Program-made: the position numbers and the translations under genes
Part shown: positions 31,210 to 42,387 of the stretch, piece after piece
Layout: the number at the start of each line of letters is the position of its first letter
Numbering within the stretch: position 1 is the first letter of the stretch
From: Saccharomycopsis fibuligera x Saccharomycopsis cf. fibuligera
Taxonomy: Eukaryota; Ascomycota; Saccharomycetes; Ascoideales; Saccharomycopsidaceae
NCBI GenBank assembly: GCA_001936135.1
Contig: CP012816.1
Coordinates: forward strand, 499,501-563,500
Length of the DNA stretch: 64,000 bases
Direction of reading: 5' to 3'
The notes under the pieces: model-generated
Database searches by the model: none
Told to the model about the DNA's origin: nothing
What the model saw: the letters and a program-made list of their open reading frames with translations, nothing else

Positions 31210-32127
31210 GCCATGATGGATATACAATGCGTTGGGTATGGTGGCTAGCCTGGCTAAAGCCAGGCTAGGCTATCCTCTTTCTTTATTAAAACAAACAAAA
31301 AAAAAAAAAAAGAAAGAAAATTGGCCTTTTTTTTTTTTTTTTTTTTTGGCAGAACTATTGTTTTTGTTTATGCGTGAACTGTGTAAAATTTTCCCACCAC
31401 CATATTCTGCGTACTGAACTCTTGCATACCAGAAACAGTTGCTTGTTATAATTATGCAGCTCTTGGTTTCTCTAAATTATCTAGGTTGTCTTTGTTTATA
31501 CTGTTTTTATGTTTGATACAACTCTTCGAATCTCTTTTTGGACTTTGTCTCGGCCTCTTACTCTTCTTTCCCGTTGTATACAATTATTATTTGCAATGCT
31601 TCCCCTATAATACTTTAACAATACTCAAAGTTTTTCCACGATGCAGCAAAACACATGTACACTGATAACAAGCTTGATTTTCTGAGTTGACGGGCCTCGA
31701 TGGTAGTTGGATTATGAAAGGCAGGTTTAGAGGTGCCAAGTATCACTAGCACCAATTGATAGCCATGCATGGTGCGATTGAATTTTCCGTAATAATCACG
31801 TGCTATTATAGCTAAAAGGAAGACAGAAACTGCAAGAAGAAATCTACAAAGGAGTCGGGGACTTCAAATGTGTAGTGATGCGATGATGAAGCCGCATTCA
31901 GTAGCATATACGAAATAAAGATTTTACTAATACTGCCGGACTTCCGATGGGTGGCGACTGACAATTGATTGAGGTTAAGGCACATTCAATAGTAAAGACT
32001 TAAAGTTACTGAGTGGCTGCTATTTCTAAAGGTGATAAGTAGACATCAACAAGGACGATATCAACCTTTAAAGATCTAAGGCTTAAACTCAACATTCAAC
32101 GTCAACTATCAGCGTATAATCACTCAA
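31210..32127. other. Intergenic with A- and T-runs
   Basis: It holds the GPA1 3' end, with adjacent runs of about 15 A (31297-31311) and 20 T (31327-31346), then the upstream region of the next gene. No gene seen. Confidence 0.5.
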
Positions 32128-35100
32128 ATGACTCGTGATGGTACCGTTACTGGTGATTTTTTAGTAACCTTTTTTGACCTTTTTATTCGCAAGAATCTTG
32201 ATAATGATGATATACGGCTGATTTACGTCTTCAGCGTTAAAGACATATCTTACCAACGTGTTGTTAAAGTAAATCGATATGCAAAAGATGACTTATTTTT
32301 ATTCAACGTCAATGATGAATGGAACGTTATTTTGAAGCGCGATGGTACTAAGGAGCTTTTCGTTTTCAACTTGACTGACACTTCAATGGAAAACTTTCTT
32401 GTGTTGATCAGTTCTGATTTGAAGATTTTGCAAGAGATCAAGTTTGTTTCTAGTAAACCAGTACTGCATGTTAAGTTGTTTCAGTTGCATAACATTGGTG
32501 AAAATACCCAAATAAATCGGATGCTTATAAATCTAGACTTGATCAAATTATTGCACTTCTTGCTTTGCAATAAGGCACAGATTTGCTATGAGTTGAAGTT
32601 TGAAGAAATTAAAAAAATGTTTAATGCAATTGATATCGGTAAAGTTTTGTTCGACTCTTTTCCTGACTCGGATGCGGAGCGCAAGTTGGAGAGACAGCTC
32701 TATCAAAAAAATTTGTCAGTAGTGACAGCTGAAAACAATGGCATGAACTTTATGAAAAATAATAATTTAAAAATCTCATTCATTGGAAAGACTGATTTCC
32801 AGCTGTATTGGAATTTTACTGGCAAGCCCAATATCTCCACATTTGAGATTGTTGATGCATATGCTTTGAAGGCGTCTACTGATGCTGATTTAATGTCTAT
32901 CAGGAAAGGCATCGTGGATTTTATAATGGAGAACTTGAATTATACATTATTACTCGAATGTGAACAACATAAAGTAGGCAGCAGCAACAGGCAACAGCAG
33001 GTCAGCGCTTGTGATGATGATAAAACCGGGTACATTGACAATGAAAGTAGGATTGCCCAGCAGCCCCAGCAGCTGGATTACAACTCACGCTACAACGGTC
33101 CACTTTACGATAACTTAAGTAGTGCATGTAAGCGGTTTGCCGCTTTGTATCACCTTTTTTACAGCAGAAAGCGCTACGTTGAACGCAGAAAAGCAATTTC
33201 ATATTCCCGCATAGCGAGATTCTTGACCAAGATTGATTTCAACAGCCCAGATTTGGACTTGTTGCTCGGGAAAGCAGAAAAAAATGGGATTTCGATTTTT
33301 TTAAGGTTAGCCGAGCTGAAAAAGTATGCTAACTACCGTATTCTTTTTCATGATGAAGCAAGTGCTATAGCGATGGGCGATGCTCCAGATCGGTTAATTT
33401 GGGCCCAAACGGCCGGTGGGTATGGCAGGGAGAAAAGTAGGCGGGCAAGGCCAACATCTTATCGGAATTATTTGGAGGAACCAGTGCTTCAAAGTCCACC
33501 ACACTCAGAAAAACAGGTTGGAAATGTGTTTGAAGGGAATGTTAATGAAGAAAATCTGAACATAGGGTTGTCAAGTAGGACTGATGATAACAGAAGCAGA
33601 TTCATTGAAAATGAGCCAAATTCTTTTAACAGATCAAAGAAATTACACAAAAAGTCCACAAAAATAAAAGCTAGAACATTTCGTGATCTCAGCAGTTCTG
33701 ACAACTGCGATAAAGATGTTGGTCAAACCATCGATAACGCTACCAGTATTGTTACTCCTAGACAATTTGACCCAATGGACCAGGGCGAAGAAGTGTTTAT
33801 TCTTTCTGACTCTGATAGTGACAGCGGGCCAAACAAAGAATATACAGAGGACGAAAACGAAACAGAGGTAGTAGGAAATACAGAACGAAAAGGAAAAAGT
33901 ACGCCAATTGAGGAAACAGAACAAGAAGATACGTTAGCACCAGCGCACGGTCTTTTAAAAAAAGGTGATATGAGAAAAGATTCTGCTCGAAACCAAATAA
34001 GAGAATATGGAAACTCGGTGTACTACGATGATTCTAATAAAAAAATAATCAAACTGTCAAATAAAACGGTACAGGAAAATGTAGCCGTAATGGGGATAGA
34101 ACTTCCAGAGCCAACACTAGAAGCTGCTAGGAATACTATGACAAGACAAATAGGTACGCAAGGCAAGCCTTCAAGCGAGCTTCTTACACCTCCCCTAGAA
34201 GCATTTCTGAATATGAAAACTGGACAATATGGTAATGGGGAATGGGCATCCATGAGTCCTAGAGAACGTCAGGTAGTATTGTTAAAGAGTCTCGATCATC
34301 AGGCAAAACAAGCAATGCTCCAATCTTCAAATATGATCGAGGATCAAATCAGCCACACACAAGAAGCACAAGAAGAAATAGCACAACTGAATTTCTATAA
34401 TATAGAGGCGTTTCAGAAATCACGGCAGCGGCAACCTTTTTCCGTTTTGAATGGGGCATCCTCGAATGGAGCACTCAAACCGCTGCAAGATGTCCCTAAT
34501 ACCATTACGAAGGGGCCAGAGGAGTTACAAGAACAACTGAGATCATTCGGTGACGACATTGGCGGTCATGATACTGCTTTAAAGAAGATTGACTCGCAGA
34601 AAATAAATAGAAACTTTACATCTTCCCAATTACCTGCATCCAGCAAGGTATCCCAGCAAAAGTTTCAAGCAGCAGAAAGGCCTGGTGAAGTAGCTTCCAG
34701 TACAAATAGGTACTTTAATATTGCTAGACAGAACGGTAACAGTAATAAAGAAACTAAAACTGGTCACAAAGTTGAAGTATTGGTGAATGATGGCTTTAAT
34801 GGGAAACGACGAGTATTACTGACTTCGACCACATTCACTCCAATTAAGCGCAAATTTACTGTTGAGGATAAAGCAAAGCGCGATATGGAAGCAATTTGCA
34901 ATAGCTACAAAGAGGAGCTCTCGCTGTTTTTTAATTCCAACTCTTCCACGGCAGAGGCTTTTCTTAGTGAAATTGGTAAGGCAGATGTTCTGTCTCGGTT
35001 GCATTTGATCGAACTGTATCAACGTCAACAACAGAATACCAGCAAACAAGAAACTAGTTCATATGTTGCTCAACGGTACTTGCAACATCTTAAGCAACTA

Positions 35101-35379
35101 CCAAAGCGAAAGTTTCCTGTTAGTTGGGAATCCTTAACTGATAATGAACATACTTACGTAATTAATGAATTAAAGGATAGGGTCCTTAAAATTGTGAAAT
35201 CTAATAATGAGTTAATCTCAGAGAATTGCTATTCCATGGAGCAATATTTGAAGAAAAGAAGTGCTAAATTGCAACAGATAAAGAGCAAAACGGAAATGCA
35301 GAAAATGTTATTCAATGTGCAAGCGCAAAGATTGAGAAAAGAAATTGATTTATTGGAAAAGGAGCTTGACGAGGGCTAA
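32128..35379 (+). CDS. Uncharacterised 1083-residue protein
   Basis: I do not recognise it. The first 300 residues look folded (alternating hydrophobic stretches such as FLVTFFDLFIRKNL and LLHFLLCNKAQICYEL). The middle, about 440-900, is low in hydrophobics and rich in Ser, Glu, Asp and Lys, with an acidic IL-S-D-S-D-S-D-S patch near 560, which resembles a SUMO-interacting or CK2-site motif. A TFTPIKRKF segment precedes a C-terminal region of about 170 residues that is largely helical and ends in a Leu/Glu/Lys coiled coil. No membrane segment is seen. A nuclear or chromosomal scaffold role is only a guess. The frame is intact over 3.2 kb, so it is surely a gene. Confidence 0.85.
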   Translation: MTRDGTVTGDFLVTFFDLFIRKNLDNDDIRLIYVFSVKDISYQRVVKVNRYAKDDLFLFNVNDEWNVILKRDGTKELFVFNLTDTSMENFLVLISSDLKILQEIKFVSSKPVLHVKLFQLHNIGENTQINRMLINLDLIKLLHFLLCNKAQICYELKFEEIKKMFNAIDIGKVLFDSFPDSDAERKLERQLYQKNLSVVTAENNGMNFMKNNNLKISFIGKTDFQLYWNFTGKPNISTFEIVDAYALKASTDADLMSIRKGIVDFIMENLNYTLLLECEQHKVGSSNRQQQVSACDDDKTGYIDNESRIAQQPQQLDYNSRYNGPLYDNLSSACKRFAALYHLFYSRKRYVERRKAISYSRIARFLTKIDFNSPDLDLLLGKAEKNGISIFLRLAELKKYANYRILFHDEASAIAMGDAPDRLIWAQTAGGYGREKSRRARPTSYRNYLEEPVLQSPPHSEKQVGNVFEGNVNEENLNIGLSSRTDDNRSRFIENEPNSFNRSKKLHKKSTKIKARTFRDLSSSDNCDKDVGQTIDNATSIVTPRQFDPMDQGEEVFILSDSDSDSGPNKEYTEDENETEVVGNTERKGKSTPIEETEQEDTLAPAHGLLKKGDMRKDSARNQIREYGNSVYYDDSNKKIIKLSNKTVQENVAVMGIELPEPTLEAARNTMTRQIGTQGKPSSELLTPPLEAFLNMKTGQYGNGEWASMSPRERQVVLLKSLDHQAKQAMLQSSNMIEDQISHTQEAQEEIAQLNFYNIEAFQKSRQRQPFSVLNGASSNGALKPLQDVPNTITKGPEELQEQLRSFGDDIGGHDTALKKIDSQKINRNFTSSQLPASSKVSQQKFQAAERPGEVASSTNRYFNIARQNGNSNKETKTGHKVEVLVNDGFNGKRRVLLTSTTFTPIKRKFTVEDKAKRDMEAICNSYKEELSLFFNSNSSTAEAFLSEIGKADVLSRLHLIELYQRQQQNTSKQETSSYVAQRYLQHLKQLPKRKFPVSWESLTDNEHTYVINELKDRVLKIVKSNNELISENCYSMEQYLKKRSAKLQQIKSKTEMQKMLFNVQAQRLRKEIDLLEKELDEG

Positions 35380-35922
35380 AATATTTACTGTAAAGTTATT
35401 AGGTATATTATTCATCTTTTGTTTAGCATTTTATCAGATAGAGTCTTCAATAAAACTGCATTAATTGTTCGAGAAACGAGAGACAAAGTAAAGGTTGTAA
35501 GATACATATATAGCTTGTTTTACTACTACTCATCGTGGCATGCCCTGTACACGCACTTTTCTACTTAATTTATTCTAAACATTTGGAAGCCATCACCCCA
35601 TTATAACTGATGGTAGTTTAAGAAAACCAAAGTAGCCAGTAGCTCGCCCAGAAATGCAAATCAATACTCATTCAACTTACTTATACAAGAACGTATGTGT
35701 ACTTTTATATAGTAGGTGACTTTAAGCATTGTTTTTTAACTATTGATGTACTAGCCAACTTCAAAAGCCCGACGCTATGCTTACAAAGATGTCAAGAATT
35801 AGTATATTGTAGAGCGAAAAAGCGTATAATCTGAAAAACACTATTATCACAACTAATCTACGTAGTGTAATGTAGTTTGAAGGTTTATTGGAATTTTGGA
35901 GTTGGCACTGCTAATACAAAAG

Positions 35923-35955
<33 letters not shown>

Positions 35956-35974
35956 AAAAAAAAAAAGGAAAACA
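35380..35974. other. Convergent intergenic region, 31-bp poly(A)
   Basis: Between two 3' ends. A run of 31 A at 35923-35953 is followed by further A-rich sequence up to the PRP31 stop. Confidence 0.7.
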
Positions 35975-37378
35975 CTATCTTTTGTTAATTTGATTGTTAT
36001 TATTTTTCTCTAAAGATAATGAATGTCTACCAGCCAACCCAAGCCCAACTTCCTCACCAAAAGCATCAACAACTGTATGCTCTTCTTTCCCGAAAGCCAT
36101 CCTATTCTGTGCTTTTTGCAATTCTGACATCTCAAACTGTTGCTTGAATTTACGGAAACGGCGACCACCTCTCTTCTTTGACGGTTTGTCAATGGGGATA
36201 GGTAGGGCTTTGGGACCGACTTTTTCTGGTGGCTCTAGCAACTTGTCAAACTTCCTGTGAATTTCTTTTAATGTTTTATCAGCAAAGGTGCTCTCCATAC
36301 TGTCATCTTGAATATGATGACTGCTGTTACCATAGTCTACTCTGGCAGCTAGAACAATTTTGGCCGCTACAATTCTCATTGCTTGCTTTTTAATCGATTC
36401 TGGAACTTGGGCAAGTAACGGAGAATGGTACAAGAATCCTTTGTGAAGTGTACCGGTTTGCCCAAAACCAATGTTCACTGGCCTTTTAGAGCCAATAGAC
36501 GGTATATTGCAAGAGGGCGTTTTGGTGAGGCCCTCTAGACCACCCAGATAACTCATTAGCTGAACAGCACACTGAGAGCCGACAATCTTGGTCAAATTAG
36601 GAGCGTATTTGGATATTCTAGAAGATACAAACTGCATGATTTTGATGCGAGCTTCGTAGAATTGTACAATGATGCTGGCTGCTTCAATGGCCAACGCGAT
36701 GGCTTGTTGGGGAAGTGGGTTAGTGTTGAGTTCAAGAACAGACATGTTGAGCACAAGTAGCTTTTCATTACTTATTATTCTTTTGAGCTTGGCTGACTGA
36801 ATTTGCACTTGTTGTAAGTCATTGCCGATGAGCATGATACATCGTGCAAAGTCGATTGGGTCAGGGACAATTGTGGGCAACTCGGGGAATCTGGGACTGT
36901 AAGTGGAGACAAGCAAGTTGTGAACAAGCACAATTTCGTTATTAATCTCTGAACTAAATTCGTTGGCTTTGACTAAGAATTGGTACTCTACCGGACTGCT
37001 CAAACTTGATGATTCCATTTTCTGTAAATCACCAATTCGCGCTAACATTGGATTGAGAAGTCGCTGGATGTTGGTGACCGATTGGATGTCTTGAACCGAC
37101 TTGAGGTCATGCTGAGTAGTGAGATCTTCAGCTGTCAAATTGCGCTCTTTCGATACCACATCGTCAATGTGTGCTATTAACTCATCTAAAGTAAAATCAT
37201 TCTCTTCATTCGCCGTCTGGGTTGCGTTTTGCAGTTTTATTAAGTTGTCATTGGCGTTACTATTATTGTGATCTTTCGTATTGCTCTGCTCTTGGCTATT
37301 CTCTTCGCTGTTATCGCTCTCCTCACTGCTTAGATCAAAGTCATTTTGAAGATCTTGTAAATAAGTCTGGTTGGACAT
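35975..37378 (-). CDS. PRP31: U4/U6 snRNP splicing factor Prp31
   Basis: An acidic N-terminus is followed by the Nop domain that clamps U4 snRNA and the 15.5K/Snu13 protein: IVGSQCAVQLMSYLGGLEGLTKTPSCNI, then the GFGQTG and GFLYHSPLL block, then the basic C-terminal RGGRRFRKFKQ region of Prp31. Prp31 is needed to join U4/U6 with U5 into the tri-snRNP. The length of 467 from the chosen ATG at 37378 (MSNQTYLQ) is near that of S. cerevisiae; an upstream in-frame ATG at 37411 adds 11 residues. It is divergent from MLH3, whose first ATG is about 135 bp away, so the two share a compact promoter. Confidence 0.92.
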   Translation of the reverse strand: MSNQTYLQDLQNDFDLSSEESDNSEENSQEQSNTKDHNNSNANDNLIKLQNATQTANEENDFTLDELIAHIDDVVSKERNLTAEDLTTQHDLKSVQDIQSVTNIQRLLNPMLARIGDLQKMESSSLSSPVEYQFLVKANEFSSEINNEIVLVHNLLVSTYSPRFPELPTIVPDPIDFARCIMLIGNDLQQVQIQSAKLKRIISNEKLLVLNMSVLELNTNPLPQQAIALAIEAASIIVQFYEARIKIMQFVSSRISKYAPNLTKIVGSQCAVQLMSYLGGLEGLTKTPSCNIPSIGSKRPVNIGFGQTGTLHKGFLYHSPLLAQVPESIKKQAMRIVAAKIVLAARVDYGNSSHHIQDDSMESTFADKTLKEIHRKFDKLLEPPEKVGPKALPIPIDKPSKKRGGRRFRKFKQQFEMSELQKAQNRMAFGKEEHTVVDAFGEEVGLGLAGRHSLSLEKNNNNQINKR

Positions 37379-37512
37379 AATTCTGGCTGCTTTATTTTGC
37401 GTTTTTGTCAATTGTTTAATTACCTGTCTATCTATCCGTTTATGTCTGCGATGATTAAAGTTTTTTTTTTAGTTATTTTTATCATTATTTTTTCCAGCGG
37501 CTTTTTCCTGCG

Positions 37513-39897
37513 ATGATTTTTATAACCTCTGCGAGCCATCAACAAGCACAACACAGCAATCACAATAACCACAGAGACCACTCCAGCAACACGCAGCATG
37601 ACTCCATTATGAACGCTCTAGGGCCACAGACAAGCAACCGTTTACAAGCCCAGGTGCTGCTTTCTTCGCTTCCTATGGCCTTGAAAGAGGTACTTGAGAA
37701 CAGCATTGACGCCAGTGCTACTGCCGTCACCGCGAAAGTGAGCCCCAGAAAATTGGCCTTCATAGTCATTGACAATGGCACTGGCATTGATCCGGATTAC
37801 TTGGCCAGTATTGGAAGTCCTGGTAGCACCTCCAAGATTTCTTCATTGAGTGACTTGGCCAGCACCACCTCGTTAGGGTTTCGTGGACAAGCGCTTGCTG
37901 CCCTAGCCAGTATATCACATTTGACCATTATCTCTCAAACTGCTGGTTTCCAAAGCAGCTTTGCCGTCAAGTTTGCGAATGGGTTTAGGTTGTATTCCAG
38001 GCCACGGCGCTTGAATATAGACGATTTTTTCGAAGATCCTGACTTTGGTATAATTAATCCAGCAACAATCCTCAAGCGTGGGGCTGGAACAATAATTATT
38101 GCTACTGGATTATTTAGCAACATTCCGGTGCGAAAGCGTCAGTTACAGAAAGTCTCTTTGCCAAAGTTTTGGAACGAGGTCCGCGATGTGGTCTTCGATG
38201 TGGCGGTTATCAATCCTCGTCTTGATCTCCATGTCTTCAAGGTTGACGAGTTGGGAATGCAGAATCTGGTATATCAGGTCAGACATCTAGACTGTGAGAA
38301 AGAGAGCACTTCGATGTCTGAGGTATTTAAGCTGCTCTATAATAAAGAATTCACTTTTGCGGATGTGCTGCTACATAAAAATGACTATGAACTTTCCGGC
38401 ATAATAAGCCGCCAGCCTAGTCAGTCTTCCAATCTTCAGTTTATCTATTACAATGGACGAAAAGTTTGTGATGCTTCGCTTTTCAAGCAAGTGCAGAAGA
38501 TGTTCCTGCTGACTGATATCTTCGAAGAACCAACAATAGGCAATAGTATAACATTGACCGGTAAATCTTTCACTAAGTTTCCGGTGTATATATTCAAGAT
38601 CACAGGGCCAAGTACCATCTCAGATATCTTGCAAGATCCGTCAAAAAACTTATTTTTATCTTCAAATTTCACCAAGATTAAGGATCTTGTTATCCATATT
38701 GTATCATTATTTTTAGACCAAGATGCTCGTCATTTAACAAAGCGGGTCAAAGAAGGCCATGGCAAGTCTTTTGACAATGGTTTTAGTTCAAACTCTGCAC
38801 ATCTGCTGTCCAGTTCAAATATGAAAATTGGCCATATTGATAATGTCGAAGTTAATGGAAGAATACGTGCTCGAGATAAGAAAAGAAGGCGTTCATCAAA
38901 AAACGTGAGTCAATATTTACTACCCAAATTTGGTTTGACTCCCCCTTTTCCTACCACGACTTTGCAAGATTTCCCATCACTGGGCCAACAAGGCAATCAA
39001 GTGGAACAAATAACAAGGCTTGATCTACTACATTTGAGCCAAAACTCATCTGAAGTCAAAAATTCGAGAACTTTAAAAATATCAGATTACTTCAATAGGT
39101 TTTCTCAAATCAGGCTTAGCAGAACGTCTCTTGCCACTTGCAAAGCAGTGGCCCAAATAGACAAAAAATTTATTTTGGCCAAGGCGAAGTTACCAGTAGT
39201 GACTAAGAGCAAAATAAATAAAGAAGGAGACTCACACAGGTCTACATTATTGATCATGGACCAACATGCATGCGATGAAAGAGTTCAAGTAGAGCAACTA
39301 TTTAAAAGTTTTGTTGAAAACGTAATATTAAATGCTAATAATGGTAACAAATTGCTTCCCATTGAATTGCCCACCAGAATAAAAACTAATTTGTCAGAAG
39401 GTGAAATAAATTTGGTGCTTGACTACATTGATAACTTTGCATTCTGGGGTATCAGTATTCTATACGACATTACTTATCGTGCTATTGTCGTTACGCATGT
39501 GCCCAGGTTATTATTTGACAAAATCGGAAAATGCGAAAAGACCAATGCGGATTTCATTGAAAAAGTATTACTTCAACACAGCTTTGATCTTTTTGAGAAA
39601 CGCAAAAATTCAAGGGTGCAGATTCTAACCAGTAAGTGCCTGCTCTCTGATATAAACGATCAAATCAATAGTTGGTGGGAGTGGATACCGGCGATACCCG
39701 GAGTGTTGATTGATTTGATCAACTCAAAAGCTTGTAGGTCAGCAATCATGTTTGGCGATGCTCTTAGCTTGGCACAATGTCAAGAGCTAATTCAAAAGTT
39801 GAAGGATTGCCGGTTTGCATTCCAGTGCGCACATGGTAGACCTTCAGTAATTCCAGTCGGCGACTTGAATATTTTTGATGATACAAAGCTTCTGTAA
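37513..39897 (+). CDS. MLH3: MutL homolog Mlh3
   Basis: The N-terminal GHKL ATPase motifs of MutL proteins are seen: LKEVLENSIDASAT, DNGTGI and TTSLGFRGQAL (119-128). The C-terminal endonuclease motif DQHACDERVQVE (583-594) matches DQHA-x2-E-x4-E, and the tail has CRSAIMFGD and CAHGRPSVIP, typical of Mlh3. With Mlh1, Mlh3 makes the nuclease that resolves meiotic crossovers and helps repair some loops. Homology begins near Met33 (37609), so the first 32 His/Gln/Asn-rich residues may not be translated. A run of 37 T follows the stop. Confidence 0.88.
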   Translation: MIFITSASHQQAQHSNHNNHRDHSSNTQHDSIMNALGPQTSNRLQAQVLLSSLPMALKEVLENSIDASATAVTAKVSPRKLAFIVIDNGTGIDPDYLASIGSPGSTSKISSLSDLASTTSLGFRGQALAALASISHLTIISQTAGFQSSFAVKFANGFRLYSRPRRLNIDDFFEDPDFGIINPATILKRGAGTIIIATGLFSNIPVRKRQLQKVSLPKFWNEVRDVVFDVAVINPRLDLHVFKVDELGMQNLVYQVRHLDCEKESTSMSEVFKLLYNKEFTFADVLLHKNDYELSGIISRQPSQSSNLQFIYYNGRKVCDASLFKQVQKMFLLTDIFEEPTIGNSITLTGKSFTKFPVYIFKITGPSTISDILQDPSKNLFLSSNFTKIKDLVIHIVSLFLDQDARHLTKRVKEGHGKSFDNGFSSNSAHLLSSSNMKIGHIDNVEVNGRIRARDKKRRRSSKNVSQYLLPKFGLTPPFPTTTLQDFPSLGQQGNQVEQITRLDLLHLSQNSSEVKNSRTLKISDYFNRFSQIRLSRTSLATCKAVAQIDKKFILAKAKLPVVTKSKINKEGDSHRSTLLIMDQHACDERVQVEQLFKSFVENVILNANNGNKLLPIELPTRIKTNLSEGEINLVLDYIDNFAFWGISILYDITYRAIVVTHVPRLLFDKIGKCEKTNADFIEKVLLQHSFDLFEKRKNSRVQILTSKCLLSDINDQINSWWEWIPAIPGVLIDLINSKACRSAIMFGDALSLAQCQELIQKLKDCRFAFQCAHGRPSVIPVGDLNIFDDTKLL

Positions 39898-39919
39898 TGT
39901 GCCCATTTGCTTCCATTAT

Positions 39920-39959
<40 letters not shown>

Positions 39960-40268
39960 TTTTGTTTTGTTTTGTTTTTTGTCTTTTAGTGTTTTTTTTT
40001 TTTTGTCTTTTAGTACTTTAATGGCTCATAAACATTGCTGCGTAATAAACGACAAGATTACACACTAATTCTAATCAGTTGTACATCATGTTGATATACA
40101 CACCACTCCGTGTTTAAAAAAAATGTGAAAAATGGAAACCGAGAAATGAAAAAACAAAAAAAAAAAAAAAAAAAAAAATAAAAAAAAAAAAATAAAAAAA
40201 ATTGAGCTCATCGCTGAACCTTTTAAGACTAAGGTGGTGCTCACATTTCTTCACCAGCTACTTGCATC
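39898..40268. other. Intergenic with long T- and A-runs
   Basis: 37 T at 39922-39958, then TTTTG repeats, then A-rich sequence with 23 A at 40156-40178. It acts as the MLH3 3' flank and the DRN1 promoter. Confidence 0.85.
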
Positions 40269-42387
40269 ATGACATTTCGCACTAAGGACTCAAAATTGTA
40301 CGTGTATATGTATTGAGACATTGGTTCTTACAAAAGATGCTGAACTTGATACCAGAAAATTCTCTTTTTTAACAACCAACCGACTAACATACTTCTTATA
40401 TAGCCTCATTCTCAACCCATATGCGCCAAAATTAGATTCAGTGATCAAAAAAGCCAACCAGATAAATAAGTCTAATGGTCCCTTTGATTCAATTATACTA
40501 CTTGGTGACTCAGTAGATGACGTTTCTCAATTACTGTCTTCATCTGCGGTGCAGAGCCTCGAAACTCCGACTTTTTTTGTCCAGGGACTCAATGAATTGA
40601 ATATTGGAGATCATCAAGAAAATATCAAAAATTTGGATACTGATAATGAAAATAACAACCACACAAATGATCCGAGCAGCAGCGCTCCCTTCAAAGAATC
40701 AAGTCTAACATACTTGGGAAGTCAGGGGGTGAGAATATTGCCAAATGGATTTACTTTGGGGTTTATTAGTGGTAAAGTTGCCAAAGAGTATGCTGAAAAT
40801 ACTGATCTCACCACAAAGAAAGAGCCAAATTCTATTGAGGAAACATTTAAAGATCAAAAAGTCGATATTTTGGTAGCGTATCAATGGCCATCTGTTATTG
40901 CTAAACAACAGAATGCTAGCATTCTAGGTAACAGTGTTATTGATGCAGTGGTGCGCTATTGTCAGCCAAGGTATATCTTCGCCTGCGGCAAACCTGGGGG
41001 TATATCATTTGAGCTGGACGCTTTCATGTGGGAAGATACGTCGAGAGTGACGCGATTTATCAGTTTGGGTGAGTACAAGTCTGAGAAAAAATGGTTTTAT
41101 GCATTTAATATTAGTAACAGAACTGGCAGTGACGCTACCGACAGTTCGTTAGTTAGGAATCCATTTACGACGATTCTTGAGAATACAGTCAAAGAAGAGT
41201 CATCTGTTACTTCAAATGCTGATACGGATAGCTTAACACTACCCAAAAAGCCAGATACTATCAATACCACCACGTTGGGCCAAAAACGTGCATCGAGTGT
41301 TAGTAATTCTGAGAATGAAATTGCTAAAAAGAGAAAATCAGTGAATCCAAAAAGCTGCTTTTTCTGTCTATCCAACCCAGATGCAGAAACCCATATGATT
41401 ATTTCTATTGGAAATTCCTGCTATATGACCATTGCGAAAGGTCCATTGACTAAGCCAACTAAGTTTCACAATAAGCCGGTTTCAGGTCATGTTTTGGTTA
41501 TCCCAATCAATCATATTCCCAATGTTAATTCAGTCACCGCAATTACTGGCATAAGAAGCATAGAAAACGGAGAAGAAACCAAAGTGTCTAAAATGACTGC
41601 TAACTCAAGCATTAAAAATGAAAGCGGAAATGATGATGCTTCCGAGGCAGATATTTTGAATGACTTAAAAAAATTTGATGATTCTTTGAAACTTTTTTTC
41701 TGGAAAGAATTTGAAATGGGGTATTCTAGATTTGAAATCAATACTAAAAGCTCAGTACACTATCATCGCCAGATTTTTCCGTTCAATTTGCACGTCTCTA
41801 TTTCCAAATTTTATGGTTTTTTAAAGAGTTTTGAATCAAAATGCAATATTAGTAGCGGAGGAAAAAACGCTACCCTTGAGAAGTGTAAATTTAATTTTTT
41901 TTTGGTGAGAAAAGAAACCTCTGAGGATAATTCATTGAATACTAGAATAAAAGAAATTGTTGGTAAACGAGGTGAATATATTTCTATTGAATTATCAGTA
42001 ATCAATACTGATCGCCAAAGGAACATCAAGGTTCGAGAAGATGGTAAAGAAACGGAAGGAAGCACACAAAACACACAAGGGGCAGATGCTGATCAACAGT
42101 TAAACGTCGCTGGCAACGGCAACGGCAACGGCGAAGCGGATCTAAATCTAACATCATCATCACCTATGCCAACCTCCGTCAATGCCCCAGAATCCTACTT
42201 CTTCGTCACTGCTGTTGATTCGACAAAGTACGTTGATCTTCAATTTCCAAGAAAGCTATTTGCTTTTTTTTTGAACTTGAGGAACCGCGCTCATTGGACT
42301 AAATGTACACAGTCAAAAGAGATTGAACTGTTGGAAGTGGAATCTTTTAGAAATTTATACAAAAATTATGATTTCACTCTTTTATAA
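40269..42387 (+). CDS. DRN1: Lariat-debranching-associated CwfJ protein Drn1
   Basis: A 29-nt first exon (40269-40297) joins exon 2 (40404-42387) to give about 670 residues starting MTFRTKDSKFLILNPY. The N-terminal metallophosphoesterase-like domain (FDSIILLGDSVDD) lacks a full active site, as in Drn1. The second half has the CwfJ C-terminal domains: CFFCLSNPDAETHMIISIG with HVLVIPINHIPN (HIT-like), and a final SYFFV...LQFPRKLFA region. Yeast Drn1 helps Dbr1 debranch intron lariats. A long Ser/Asn/Gly-rich stretch interrupts the end region (about 555-605). Without splicing the frame has no ATG upstream of the conserved start. Confidence 0.88.
40298..40403 (+). other. Intron of DRN1
   Basis: This 106-bp intron has donor GTACGT, branch GACTAAC at 40382-40388 and acceptor TATAG. 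Removing it puts a 9-codon exon in frame with the conserved LILNPY start. Confidence 0.85.
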
